A stretch of 64,000 bases of DNA, taken from assembly GCA_019186985.1 (NCBI GenBank), contig JABARQ010000026.1, positions 124,001 to 188,000 on the forward strand. Direction: 5' to 3'. Each line of letters opens with the position of its first letter. Position 1 is the first letter of the stretch. Of the stretch, positions 35,755 through 43,756 are shown piece by piece. This stretch comes from Prosthecobacter sp. Its GTDB lineage: Bacteria; Verrucomicrobiota; Verrucomicrobiia; Verrucomicrobiales; Verrucomicrobiaceae. The position numbers and the translations under genes are program-made. The notes beneath the pieces were generated by a model that saw only the letters and a list, made by a program, of their open reading frames with translations, was not told the origin of the DNA and searched no databases.

Positions 35755-37005
35755 CTATTCGAAGTGCATCCGGCCGATGTCGCTGCGGCGCTGGAGGCCG
35801 TCGAAGCGGATCTTGGCGGATTCGGCGTAGGCTTTGTCACGCGCGGCGTCACGGCTGGCGGCCTGGGCGACAACGGCGAGCACGCGCCCACCGTTGGTTT
35901 CAAACCGGCCTTCATCATTACGACGGGTGCCACAGTGGTAGACGCGGGCGCCTTCCACGGCTTCCAGGCCGGAGATGACGTCGCCGCTGCGGGAGCTGGC
36001 GGGGTAGCCGGCGGATGCGGAGATGAGGCAGACGCTCCAGCCTTCGGCAAAGTGGAGCAGCTCCGGCTTCAGCTTGCCCCTGGCCGCTTCAAAGACATAA
36101 CCGGCGAAATCGCCGCGGACCATGGGCATGACCGCCTCGGCCTCGGGGTCGCCAAACCGGCAGTTGTATTCGATGACCTGAGGACCCTCCGGCGTGAGCA
36201 TGAGACCAAAGTAGAGGAAGCCGCGGTAGCGCAGGCCGTCCTTGATCAGGCCCTGGACGGTGGGCTGCACGATCTCACGCTCGATCCGGGCGAGGACTTC
36301 GGTGCTGACAATCTCGCGACTGGCCACCGCGCCCATGCCGCCCGTGTTCGGTCCCTGGTCGTTGTCCCGGATGCGCTTGTAATCGCGGGCCGGCATGAGG
36401 ATGTGATATTGGTCATCGCAAAGGGAGGCGAAGACGGAGAGTTCGGGGCCGATGAGGCAGGTCTCCACGACGAGGTTGCCGGCGCCGAAGACGCGTTTTT
36501 CCATGACCTCGGTGATGAAGTCCTCAGCCTCCTCACGGGTCGGGCAGACAGCCACGCCTTTGCCGGCGGCGAGCCCGTCGAACTTCAACACGATCGGGAA
36601 GCGGGTGAGGGCGGCGCGTGCCTCGTCGGCGCTGGTGCAGACGGTGTAGGAGGCGGTGGGGATGGCGTGACGTTTGAGGAAGTCCTTGGCGAAAGCCTTC
36701 GAGGCTTCGAGCTGGGCGGCCTCCTTGAAGGGGCCCCAGCAAGGAATGCCGGCTTCTTCGCAAAGGTTGGCGAGGCCTCGGTCCTTGACCAGCCAGGCCT
36801 CTTCGCCGGCGACGCAGAGGTCGATGGCGTTTGCCTTCATCCAGGTGATGAGCTCGGGCAGGCCCGGGACCTCGACGCGGGTGGCGAGGGCGGCGATGGC
36901 GTCGCTGCCCGGGTACGCGAAGAGTTCGTGCTGACCGGGGGATTCGCTGAGTGCGGTGATGAGGGCGTGTTCGCGGCCGCCTTTGCCTGTGACCAGAATT
37001 TTCAT
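35755..37005 (-). CDS. purD: Phosphoribosylamine-glycine ligase
   Basis: Step 2 of de novo purine synthesis: ATP-dependent joining of glycine to phosphoribosylamine. A 416-aa ATP-grasp enzyme starting MKILVTGKGGREHALI, with KFDGLAAGKGVAV (ATP-grasp) and LYFGLMLTPEGPQVIEYNCRFGDPEAE near the active site (last motif given in two parts: FGLMLTPEGP and VIEYNCRFGDPEAE). Length is standard. I start at the ATG at 37005, which begins the Rossmann N-terminus; the longer frame would run toward the tRNA gene. Confidence 0.96.
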   Translation of the reverse strand: MKILVTGKGGREHALITALSESPGQHELFAYPGSDAIAALATRVEVPGLPELITWMKANAIDLCVAGEEAWLVKDRGLANLCEEAGIPCWGPFKEAAQLEASKAFAKDFLKRHAIPTASYTVCTSADEARAALTRFPIVLKFDGLAAGKGVAVCPTREEAEDFITEVMEKRVFGAGNLVVETCLIGPELSVFASLCDDQYHILMPARDYKRIRDNDQGPNTGGMGAVASREIVSTEVLARIEREIVQPTVQGLIKDGLRYRGFLYFGLMLTPEGPQVIEYNCRFGDPEAEAVMPMVRGDFAGYVFEAARGKLKPELLHFAEGWSVCLISASAGYPASSRSGDVISGLEAVEGARVYHCGTRRNDEGRFETNGGRVLAVVAQAASRDAARDKAYAESAKIRFDGLQRRSDIGRMHFE

Positions 37006-37104
37006 GGGCGTCCATCCATGCGCGGGAAAGGAAAACCTGCCAACGCAAATCCTGCATTGCGTGGCGGGTCGCAGCCGCCATACTCCGCTTCCATTCGTGA
37101 GCAC

Positions 37105-37180
<76 letters not shown>

Positions 37181-37237
37181 CGGAGGATCCGTCTTCCGTC
37201 GCGGACATTCCCGAGTTTTTGTCACGGCTTCAACATC

Positions 37238-38626
37238 ATGCGCATCGCCATTTTTGGAGGCAGCTTCAATCCGCCGGGCCGGCATCACCGGGCTGTGGTG
37301 GAGGTTCTGGCGCGGGAGTTTGACCAGGTGCGGGTCATTCCCTGCGGTCCCCGGCCTGACAAGGCGGTGACGGGCCTGCTGCCTCCCGTTTATCGGGCGG
37401 CCCTGGCGGACCTGGCCTTTGGTGGCATGCCCAGGGTGATGGTGGACCTTTTTGACCTGGAACAGGACACCTTCACCCGGAGCTGGGATCTGCAGCAGCG
37501 TTACGCCGCGCTGGGCGAGGTCTGGCATGTGGTCGGCACGGATTTGGTGGCGGGGGGAGCGCGGGGGAAGTCGCCGATTCAGACATCCTGGGCAAACGGG
37601 GAGGAGCTTTGGAAAACGGCCCGTTTTGCCGTGCTTCAGCGTCCGGGGCATGAGGTGAATGCAGATGACCTGCCGCCTCAGTCACGTCTGATCCCGCTGG
37701 ATGTGCCTGGATCGAGCACGCTGATCCGCGAGCGGCTGGGCCGGGGCGATTCGATTGAGGATCTGGTGACTCCAAGGGTGCAGGATTACATCGAGCGCTA
37801 CGGCCTTTATCGCGTGCCGATTCCCGGAACCTGGGCCCGCACCAGCCTGATCGGGGCGCCGTTTCTGCTTCAGGCGGATGAGGCAAATCCCAAGGCCTGC
37901 TCCTGGGTGGCGCAGGTGGGCCAGGGGGTGCCGGAACAGGACGCGCGCCTGGTGGCGGTGCTGGGCGGTGATGGTGCGATGCTGCGCTGCATCCGCGAAC
38001 ACTGGCGGTCACGCCTGCCATTTTTTGGCATCAACGCGGGGCATCTGGGCTTCCTGATGAATGCGCCGGAGCAGGTGCTGGGCGGTCCTTTCCCGCCTGC
38101 CGACGTGATCCTGCGGCAGCTGCCCATGCTGTTTCTTGAATTTGAAGACGCCAGCGGCGCTGTGCGCACGACCTATGGATTCAATGATGCCTGGCTGGAG
38201 CGCAGCACGAGCCAGAGCGCCTGGCTGGAGGTCTGCGTCAATGGTGTGCGGCGCATTCCCAAGCTGGTGAGCGACGGCGCCCTGGTGGCGACCGCCGCCG
38301 GATCGACGGCCTATGCGCGCAGCATGGGAGCCAGCCCGCTGCTGGCGGACACGCCCGCCTGGCTGCTGGTGGGGTCCAATGTCATGGAGCCCTCTCATTG
38401 GCGCAGCGCCCTGCTGAGCACGGACAGCACGGTGGAAATCCGCAACCTGTCCCCGCAGAACCGTCCCGTGGAAGCCTTTGTCGACGGGCACAGCATGGGC
38501 GAGGTGGTGGCCCTGAGGGCGCGGATCAGCCGGGCGGCGGCGGTGGAGATGGCGTTCTGCGCCAGTCATGACATGGCCGACAAGATCGCGGCGATTCAGT
38601 TCCAGGCGGCGGAGCCCCTGGGTTGA
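37238..38626 (+). CDS. NadD-NadK fusion: NaMN adenylyltransferase + NAD kinase
   Basis: A 462-aa continuous frame joining two steps of NAD(P) metabolism. Residues 1-190 are a NadD-like nucleotidyltransferase: start MRIAIFGGSFNPPGRHH and C-terminal motif PGSSTLIRERLGRGDS with DYIERYGLY. The usual H-x-G-H is replaced by G-R-H-H at residues 14-17. Residues about 200-460 are an NAD kinase: VLGGDGAML (GGDG at 243-246), FFGINAGHLGFLMN and SDGALVATAAGSTAYARSMG. The product could convert NaMN to NaAD and also phosphorylate NAD, with NadE acting between. It starts 58 bp after the tRNA gene. No frameshift is needed to read through the junction. Confidence 0.88.
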   Translation: MRIAIFGGSFNPPGRHHRAVVEVLAREFDQVRVIPCGPRPDKAVTGLLPPVYRAALADLAFGGMPRVMVDLFDLEQDTFTRSWDLQQRYAALGEVWHVVGTDLVAGGARGKSPIQTSWANGEELWKTARFAVLQRPGHEVNADDLPPQSRLIPLDVPGSSTLIRERLGRGDSIEDLVTPRVQDYIERYGLYRVPIPGTWARTSLIGAPFLLQADEANPKACSWVAQVGQGVPEQDARLVAVLGGDGAMLRCIREHWRSRLPFFGINAGHLGFLMNAPEQVLGGPFPPADVILRQLPMLFLEFEDASGAVRTTYGFNDAWLERSTSQSAWLEVCVNGVRRIPKLVSDGALVATAAGSTAYARSMGASPLLADTPAWLLVGSNVMEPSHWRSALLSTDSTVEIRNLSPQNRPVEAFVDGHSMGEVVALRARISRAAAVEMAFCASHDMADKIAAIQFQAAEPLG

Positions 38627-38926
38627 ACTGCGTGACGCGTTTGAAATCTCCTGCAGGAAGGAGTGTCGGCTCGGTTTGCACTCAGTGCCTTTCCACGCTT
38701 GTTTTGCCTTCGATGTGACCGCATTGACACCGCTGGCAATGCGGTCTAGGCCATCAATGACGTCCCAGCCCTCACATCGGCCGCGTGCCTTTGCAATCTG
38801 GGTGTGGGCGGTTTCGCACCATTAACATGATGCGCAAAACCTTGCTCAACAACAGGCGGCTTGTCATGCGGCGCCAGGTTTGGGTGGTCACGAACTGCAG
38901 CATTCAAAGTTCGGGTTTTTGAAGAT
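38627..38926. other. Intergenic region with a 10-bp stem palindrome
   Basis: No gene is supported in 38627-38926, although short shadow frames exist. It contains a perfect inverted repeat, GACCGCATTG (38717-38726) and CAATGCGGTC (38737-38746) with a 10-nt loop, without a T run. This may be a factor-independent hairpin or protein-binding site after the NadD-NadK gene. The rest shows nothing I can name. Confidence 0.5.
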
Positions 38927-38943
38927 ACTTTGTTTCGCAAAGT
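38927..38943. promoter_or_regulatory. Palindromic operator site 1 (ACTTTG-N5-CAAAGT)
   Basis: ACTTTGTTTCGCAAAGT, a perfect 6-bp-arm inverted repeat, lies 41 bp before the ATG of the membrane protein gene. It shares arms with sites 2 and 3 and is the likely binding site of the regulator encoded at 39632-39931. Confidence 0.65.
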
Positions 38944-38961
38944 TTCTGCTTGCGGCTTTTG

Positions 38962-38976
38962 CTTTATGTCACAAAG
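38962..38976. promoter_or_regulatory. Palindromic operator site 2 (CTTTATGTCACAAAG)
   Basis: A slightly degenerate version of the operator, 8 bp before the ATG at 38985 and 18 bp after site 1, close to two helical turns between centres plus a turn (centre to centre about 34 bp). Occupancy here would block initiation of the operon. Confidence 0.55.
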
Positions 38977-38984
38977 TGAATGGC

Positions 38985-39635
38985 ATGAGCATTCAGCAAG
39001 CCGCCCTTGAGAACCTCCGTGTGATCCGCTCCTTGATGGAGAAGGCTCATGTGTACCGGGCCGTTTCAGGGCAGGCGGCGCTGTTCGGCGGCCTGCTGTC
39101 CCTGATGTTTGCCGCCAGGCAGCTCGACACAGGCATCCGCCTTCCATCGGCTGACGGGGCGGGGGAGTTTCTGGGGGGCTGGCTCGGGCAGCTGCTGGCC
39201 GTTTCAGTTTTCAATGCGCTGATGCTTGCACGTGAGGCCAAGCGGCGGGGGCAGCCCTTTTTGTCCCAGGGCATGAAAATGGCGCTGCGGTCGCTGGCCC
39301 CGCCTCTGCTGGTCGGCGGGGTGCTCGGCATCGGGTTGATCATCCATTTGAACAACCTGACTCTGGCGGCGCTGGTCTGGATTCTGGGGTATGGCCTCGC
39401 GCTGCTTGCCACGGCCAGTTTTTCGCCCCCATCATTGGTTCGGCTGGGCTGGGCCTTTGTCATCGCCGGGCTGGCCCTGTTCTGGACCTGGGCGGCGAAC
39501 GGGGATGTCCGTCTGCTGCCCGGCGACCTGGCACCGGCGAGCGCCTGCATGGGCCTGACCTTCGGCCTTTTCCACCTCGTCTATGGCGCGGCGGTCATGA
39601 TCGGCAGGAAACCCGAACCTCTGGCTGCGGAATGA
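38985..39635 (+). CDS. Polytopic membrane protein, partner of HTH regulator
   Basis: A 216-aa protein with a short cytoplasmic N-terminus (SIQQAALENLRVIRSLME) and about six transmembrane helices. No family-specific motif is visible. The stop codon overlaps the start of the downstream regulator gene (ATGA), indicating tight translational coupling. Many such membrane-protein plus winged-helix pairs sense membrane state or small ligands; here that is inference. I start at the ATG at 38985, just after operator site 2, rather than upstream in the same frame, because an upstream start would place both operators inside the coding sequence. Confidence 0.8.
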   Translation: MSIQQAALENLRVIRSLMEKAHVYRAVSGQAALFGGLLSLMFAARQLDTGIRLPSADGAGEFLGGWLGQLLAVSVFNALMLAREAKRRGQPFLSQGMKMALRSLAPPLLVGGVLGIGLIIHLNNLTLAALVWILGYGLALLATASFSPPSLVRLGWAFVIAGLALFWTWAANGDVRLLPGDLAPASACMGLTFGLFHLVYGAAVMIGRKPEPLAAE

Positions 39636-39931
39636 TTGATTTCGACCAGATCGACAAGACGATCCACGAGAAGGCCCGGCTGTCCATCATGACCCTGCTG
39701 GCCGCACGCGGAGAGTGGTCGTTCCAGGACATGAAGGCGGAGCTCGGCATGAGCGACGGCAACCTGATCACGCATCTGCGCACGCTGGCGACGGCCGGTT
39801 TCGTCCAGGAAGAGCGCGATGATTCCGGCAACCGTCCTCGAACGACCTACAAGCTCACCGCCGCAGGGCGGAAGGCCTTCACCCAGTATATCAACCTGCT
39901 CGAATCCATCGTGAAGTCCATCAAGCCCTAG
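39632..39931 (+). CDS. Winged-helix transcriptional regulator (MarR/HTH_27-like)
   Basis: A 99-aa single-domain regulator. Residues 10-75 are a winged helix: helix LSIMTLLAARGEWSFQDMKA, recognition helix LGMSDGNLITHLRTLATAGF and the wing VQEERDDSGNRPRTTYKLT. The C-terminal helix (KAFTQYINLLESIVKSI) would mediate dimerisation. It matches the transcriptional regulators annotated as winged-helix DNA-binding (PF13601-like). Its gene overlaps the membrane protein gene by 4 nt. The palindromes before this operon and before ispH are its likely operators, implying autoregulation. A weak hairpin with CTTTT follows at about 39923-39947. Confidence 0.87.
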   Translation: MIDFDQIDKTIHEKARLSIMTLLAARGEWSFQDMKAELGMSDGNLITHLRTLATAGFVQEERDDSGNRPRTTYKLTAAGRKAFTQYINLLESIVKSIKP

Positions 39932-39956
39932 GCCTGAGGCTTCTTTTGCCAATAAG

Positions 39957-39971
39957 CTTTGTTTCACAAAG
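39957..39971. promoter_or_regulatory. Palindromic operator site 3 before ispH
   Basis: CTTTGTTTCACAAAG, arms identical to site 1 apart from one outer base, 26 bp before the ispH ATG. It lies between the regulator stop and ispH and suggests that the regulator also controls ispH. Confidence 0.6.
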
Positions 39972-39997
39972 TAACCTTGTCCCCAGCACCCATCCTC

Positions 39998-40849
39998 ATG
40001 AAACTCCACCTCGCCCAACATCACGGCATGTGCTTCGGCGTCCGCGACGCCCTGCGTGCCACCCATGACGCCGTCCGGCGTGAGCCGGTCACTCTTCTCG
40101 GCCAGCTCGTGCACAACCCCTTGGTCGATGATCATCTGAAAACCCTGGGCGTGAGGCGTGGCGAGCTCGATCCGCCGGGCTCGGCGGCCACGCATCGCGT
40201 CGTCATCAGCGCCCATGGTGCAGCGGACCGCATGCATCAGGCCTGGCGACAGGCCGGGCACGTCATCACGGACACGACCTGTCCGCTGGTGCGCAAGGCT
40301 CACCTGGCGCTCTCGGTGCTTGTTCAGGAAGGGTATCATCCGGTGGTCATCGGCCAGAGGCAGCATGTGGAGGTACGCGGCCTCATCGGTGACTTTCCAG
40401 GCGCGAGTGTCGTTCTCGACGAGGCCGAGGTTCTGCAAATCCCCGCCAGCGCCAGGCTCGGGGTCGTGGCGCAGACCACCCAGCCGCTGGATCGCGTGCT
40501 GGAACTCGTCGCCGCCATCAAGCGGCAGCAGCCGAGGTCGGAGGTGCGGTTCATCGACACCGTCTGTCATCCCACCAAGCTGCGCCAGAGCGCCCTTGAG
40601 GAGCTGTGCCAGGCCTGCCCCGTCATCGTTGTCATCGGCGGCCGCAACAGCAACAACACGCGTCAGCTTGTGGAAAAGGCCGTCCGGCTGGGCGCGAGAG
40701 CGCATCAGGTCGAGACGCCGGATGACCTGCGGCAGGAGTGGATCACCGGCGTCAGCGATGTCGGCATCACCGCCGGCACCTCAACCCTGGACGAAACCGT
40801 GGCCGCCGTGATGGAGCGGCTGCAGAGGATGATCGAGGGAGGGGCATGA
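39998..40849 (+). CDS. ispH: 4-hydroxy-3-methylbut-2-enyl diphosphate reductase
   Basis: Last enzyme of the MEP isoprenoid pathway; an iron-sulfur enzyme producing IPP and DMAPP. At 283 aa it keeps the three cluster cysteines: Cys12 in HHGMCFGVRDAL, one in ITDTTCPLVRKAH and one in IDTVCHPTKLRQ. SNNTRQLVEKA and TAGTSTLDETVAAV near the C-terminus match the substrate-binding part. The first Cys context (MCFGV rather than FCAGV) is a common variant. The ATG at 39998 places Cys12 as in relatives. It may share control with the upstream operon through operator site 3. Confidence 0.95.
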   Translation: MKLHLAQHHGMCFGVRDALRATHDAVRREPVTLLGQLVHNPLVDDHLKTLGVRRGELDPPGSAATHRVVISAHGAADRMHQAWRQAGHVITDTTCPLVRKAHLALSVLVQEGYHPVVIGQRQHVEVRGLIGDFPGASVVLDEAEVLQIPASARLGVVAQTTQPLDRVLELVAAIKRQQPRSEVRFIDTVCHPTKLRQSALEELCQACPVIVVIGGRNSNNTRQLVEKAVRLGARAHQVETPDDLRQEWITGVSDVGITAGTSTLDETVAAVMERLQRMIEGGA

Positions 40850-40859
40850 AATTCGAAGC

Positions 40860-40943
40860 CCGAAGACCGAAGACCGAAGACCGAAGACCGAAGACCGAAG
40901 ACCGAAGACCGAAGACCGAAGACCGAAGACCGAAGACCGAAGA
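40860..40943 (+). repeat. Heptanucleotide tandem repeat, 12 x CCGAAGA
   Basis: Twelve exact, uninterrupted copies of the 7-bp unit CCGAAGA starting 10 bp after the ispH stop. It resembles short tandemly repeated repetitive sequences of cyanobacteria and may expand or contract by slippage. Confidence 0.97.
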
Positions 40944-40965
40944 CCAATAACCAATGACCGGCAAA

Positions 40966-41007
40966 CCTGAAACCTGAAACCTGAAACCTGAAACCTGAAA
41001 CCTGAAA
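40966..41007 (+). repeat. Heptanucleotide tandem repeat, 6 x CCTGAAA
   Basis: Six exact copies of a different 7-bp unit, 22 bp after the CCGAAGA array and 10 bp before the ATG of the ferritin-like gene, so it lies in that gene's leader. Confidence 0.97.
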
Positions 41008-41017
41008 CTTCAATCCC

Positions 41018-41800
41018 ATGAACACACACACCTGGATCACCCATTTTGAGCGCAACACCCGCCTCAACGACACCCTTGAACTTCCGGAGGATCTTCCGTG
41101 CCGGCTTTCTGAGAAGCTGCGTGTGCCGCTGGCGGCTTCGCTGGCAACCTTTCAGCTAGGCGAGTCCGGCACGGGGTCGCGGCTTCGGCGTTATGCGCGC
41201 GAGGTTGCGCCGCTGGAGAACTTCCGCGGTTACCAGCGGGCCATTGATTTGTTTGTGGCCGAGGAGCAGAGCCATTCACGGCTTCTGGCAAGGGTGGTGC
41301 GGCATCTTGGAGGCCGTCTGCTGACGAAGCAGTGGACGAATTCCGTCTTCCGCCGGCTGCGCTTCCTGGTGAACCTCGAGTTTGCCGTCCAGGTGCTGCT
41401 GACGGCGGAGCTCATCGCCGAGGTCTATTTTGGCACGCTGTACCTGCGCTGTGAAGATCCCGTGGTGCGCATGGTCGCGCACAAGCTGCTGCGTGATGAG
41501 ATGAAACACCTGGACTTCCAGCGTGACTTCCTGAGCGAACGCGTGGCGAGCTTCAACAACCTGGGGCGTCTGCTCTGGCGGCTCCAGTTTCAGGCCGTCC
41601 ATGCCATCACCGCCCATGTCGTGGCCTGGGATCACCGTCACGCCCTGAGAGCGCTGGGCGTCAAGCCGGAGGACTTTCGTCGCCGGTGCCTTCAGGCATG
41701 GAGGCGTTATCAGGACCGCCTGGAAAAGCAGGTGACCGCTATTCCAGCAGGTCAGGGTACTTCGTCATCGCCATCGCCCGTGTTTTCTCCAGACCGCTGA
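41018..41800 (+). CDS. Ferritin-like diiron protein of unknown function
   Basis: A 260-aa helical protein with two E-x-x-H motifs expected of a diiron four-helix bundle: Glu83-His86 in VAEEQSHSRLL and Glu161-His164 in LRDEMKHLDF, with Glu residues in LLTAELIAEVYF between them. Such proteins act as oxidases, hydroxylases or iron-binding proteins; the substrate is unknown. The leader contains the CCTGAAA heptamer array. The last 62 bp overlap the convergent PTS enzyme I gene, and the tail encoded there is Ser/Pro-rich, so the natural C-terminus may be of little functional weight. Confidence 0.78.
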   Translation: MNTHTWITHFERNTRLNDTLELPEDLPCRLSEKLRVPLAASLATFQLGESGTGSRLRRYAREVAPLENFRGYQRAIDLFVAEEQSHSRLLARVVRHLGGRLLTKQWTNSVFRRLRFLVNLEFAVQVLLTAELIAEVYFGTLYLRCEDPVVRMVAHKLLRDEMKHLDFQRDFLSERVASFNNLGRLLWRLQFQAVHAITAHVVAWDHRHALRALGVKPEDFRRRCLQAWRRYQDRLEKQVTAIPAGQGTSSSPSPVFSPDR

Positions 41801-43499
41801 CCATGCAGCCCTGGCACATGACTTCCTCGGCCAGGGCGCGGCACTCGGCGGCGTTGAGCTGCCGCACGGCATGCTTCACGCGCGCCACCTGGCCGGCGGT
41901 GACACTGAGTTCATGGAGGCCAAGCCCGACCAGCAGGGGGGTCAGCTCAATGTCGGAAGCCATTTCGCCGCAGATGCAGACCCGGATGCCCGCACGGTTG
42001 GCGGCCTCCACGGTCATGCGGATCAGGCGCAGCACCGCCGGGTGCGTGGGCTGGTAAAGGGAGGCGACACGCTCGTTGAGCCGGTCCACGGCGATCGTGT
42101 ACTGGATGAGGTCGTTGGTGCCGAGGCTGAAGAAATCCACCTCCGTGGCGATGAGGTCGGCGGAGACGGCGGCGCTGGGGATCTCGATCATCGCGCCGAT
42201 GGCGATGTCATCGCCGATCATCACGCCTTCGTGCAGGAGTTCGCGGGCGCATTCATCCAGGAGGGCGCGGGCTTCACGCACCTCCTCGACGCCGCTGACC
42301 ATGGGGAACATGATGCCGGCCCTGCCATGGGCGGAGGCGCGCAGCAGGGCGCGAAGCTGGCGGCGGAAAAGGTCGCGCCGGCCCAGGGAGGCGCGGATGC
42401 CGCGCCAGCCGAGGAAGGGGTTGGGCTCCTCCTCAAAGGTCATGCGCGGATCCATCTTGTCTCCGCCGAGGTCGAGCGTGCGGAAGATCACCTCGCCGGG
42501 GGACATGGCCTTGACCGCGCGGGTGTAGCATTCGGCAAGCCAGTCTTCATTGGCCTCGGGATCTTCGAGATGAAGGAACTCCGTGCGGAACAGGCCCACA
42601 TGCTCGGCGCCGCTGTCGCGGATGGATTCCATCTCCTCGATGAACTCGGCGTTGGCGCTCACCTGGATCGTGAAGCCGTCCATCGTGACGGAGGGCTGAT
42701 GACGCGTGAGGTGGAGGGCGTCTTCGCGGGCGTCGGCCCGGGCTTCACGGCTGCGGTACTTGGCCAGCGTTTCCGCGGAGGGATTGCGGATGAGCAGGCC
42801 TTCGTCGCCATCCAGAAGGATGCTGTCGCCTGAATGCAGGTCCTCGCAGATGTTGTGCAGGCGTACGACCGCGGGCAGGCTGAGCGAGCGGGCGATGATG
42901 GCCGCGTGGGAGTTGGCGCTGCCCATTTCGAGCGCAAAGCCAAGCACCTTGCTGCGGTCGAGCTGGACGGTGTCCGAAGGCGTCAGGTCATGAGCAACGA
43001 TGATGACCGGATCCTCGAACATCGGATGGTCGAGCATTTCGCCGCGCAGGTGGCGCATGACGCGCTGGGTCACGTCCTTGATGTCGAGGAAGCGTTCGCG
43101 CAGGTAGGAGTCGGACAGGCCGCGCAGGGCGTCCATGTGCTTGCACATCAGACGGTAGTAGACGGCGTCGACGCAGATGAGCTGCTCACGCACTGTTTTT
43201 TCCACCTGCTTCAGGATGGAATGGTCATGCAGGATGAGCAGGTGGGCCTCGAAGATCTCCGCCTCGGCGCTGCCGTCCTGGCCTTCCATGGCCTTTTGCA
43301 GCGCCTCGATCTCCGTGCGTGTCACCTCCAGCGCGGTGCGCCAGCGGGCGAGGTCGCTGTCGACTTCGTCTTCCGAGATGGGAGTGGCGTCCGGCTCGTC
43401 AAAGTGATCCTTGAGCACATGCACCACGGCATGAGCCACCCCGGGGGAGACTGCGATGCCTTCCCAGACAAGTTCCTGCGGGGTGTTTTTTTCCAACAT
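41739..43499 (-). CDS. ptsI: Phosphoenolpyruvate-protein phosphotransferase (PTS enzyme I)
   Basis: A 586-aa enzyme I that takes phosphate from PEP and passes it to HPr. The N-terminal domain includes the active-site His in GSANSHAAIIARSLSLPAV. The PEP-binding barrel shows GLFRTEFLHL, FRTLDLGGDK, GWRGIRASL, MFPMVSG, GAMIEIPSAA, FFSLGTNDLIQYTIAVDR and a catalytic Cys in VCICGEMASD. Length is typical. I use the ATG at 43499 (LEKNTPQELVWEGIAVSPG). No HPr or sugar-specific permease gene is adjacent, so it may serve a regulatory PTS. Its 3' end overlaps the convergent ferritin-like gene by 62 bp. Confidence 0.94.
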   Translation of the reverse strand: MLEKNTPQELVWEGIAVSPGVAHAVVHVLKDHFDEPDATPISEDEVDSDLARWRTALEVTRTEIEALQKAMEGQDGSAEAEIFEAHLLILHDHSILKQVEKTVREQLICVDAVYYRLMCKHMDALRGLSDSYLRERFLDIKDVTQRVMRHLRGEMLDHPMFEDPVIIVAHDLTPSDTVQLDRSKVLGFALEMGSANSHAAIIARSLSLPAVVRLHNICEDLHSGDSILLDGDEGLLIRNPSAETLAKYRSREARADAREDALHLTRHQPSVTMDGFTIQVSANAEFIEEMESIRDSGAEHVGLFRTEFLHLEDPEANEDWLAECYTRAVKAMSPGEVIFRTLDLGGDKMDPRMTFEEEPNPFLGWRGIRASLGRRDLFRRQLRALLRASAHGRAGIMFPMVSGVEEVREARALLDECARELLHEGVMIGDDIAIGAMIEIPSAAVSADLIATEVDFFSLGTNDLIQYTIAVDRLNERVASLYQPTHPAVLRLIRMTVEAANRAGIRVCICGEMASDIELTPLLVGLGLHELSVTAGQVARVKHAVRQLNAAECRALAEEVMCQGCMVSGLEKTRAMAMTKYPDLLE

Positions 43500-43756
43500 G
43501 CCGCGCGGATGATGGGGAGCAGGGGCAGGCTTGGCAATCAAGAATCAGGCCCGCTTGCGCCTGGCTGCCGGGAAATTGTGCGGACGCCCTCATCGGTTCA
43601 CCCGGGTCTCAGGGGCATGACAACGGTTGGGCGGCGGGAACCGGGCGGGGGTGTTCGGTCAAGGTCAGTCAACGTCGGGCAGTTCAATCGTCAGGTCGTC
43701 CTCCGGGCGCCCCTGAAACTTCCATGCGCCATCCACGCAAAGCGCTGCATTTTACC

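Noticed and set aside
38746..39147. Minus-strand frame suggesting a transposase remnant near 38.8 kb
   Set aside because: No DDE, HUH or other transposase motif can be read in any frame; it overlaps the operator region and the start of the membrane protein gene.
40860..41007. Heptamer arrays as a CRISPR or as part of a protein (frame 40705-41073 minus)
   Set aside because: Seven-bp units without spacers are not CRISPR. The frame exists only because 7-bp repeats lack stop codons and would encode a simple FGLRSSV-type repeat.
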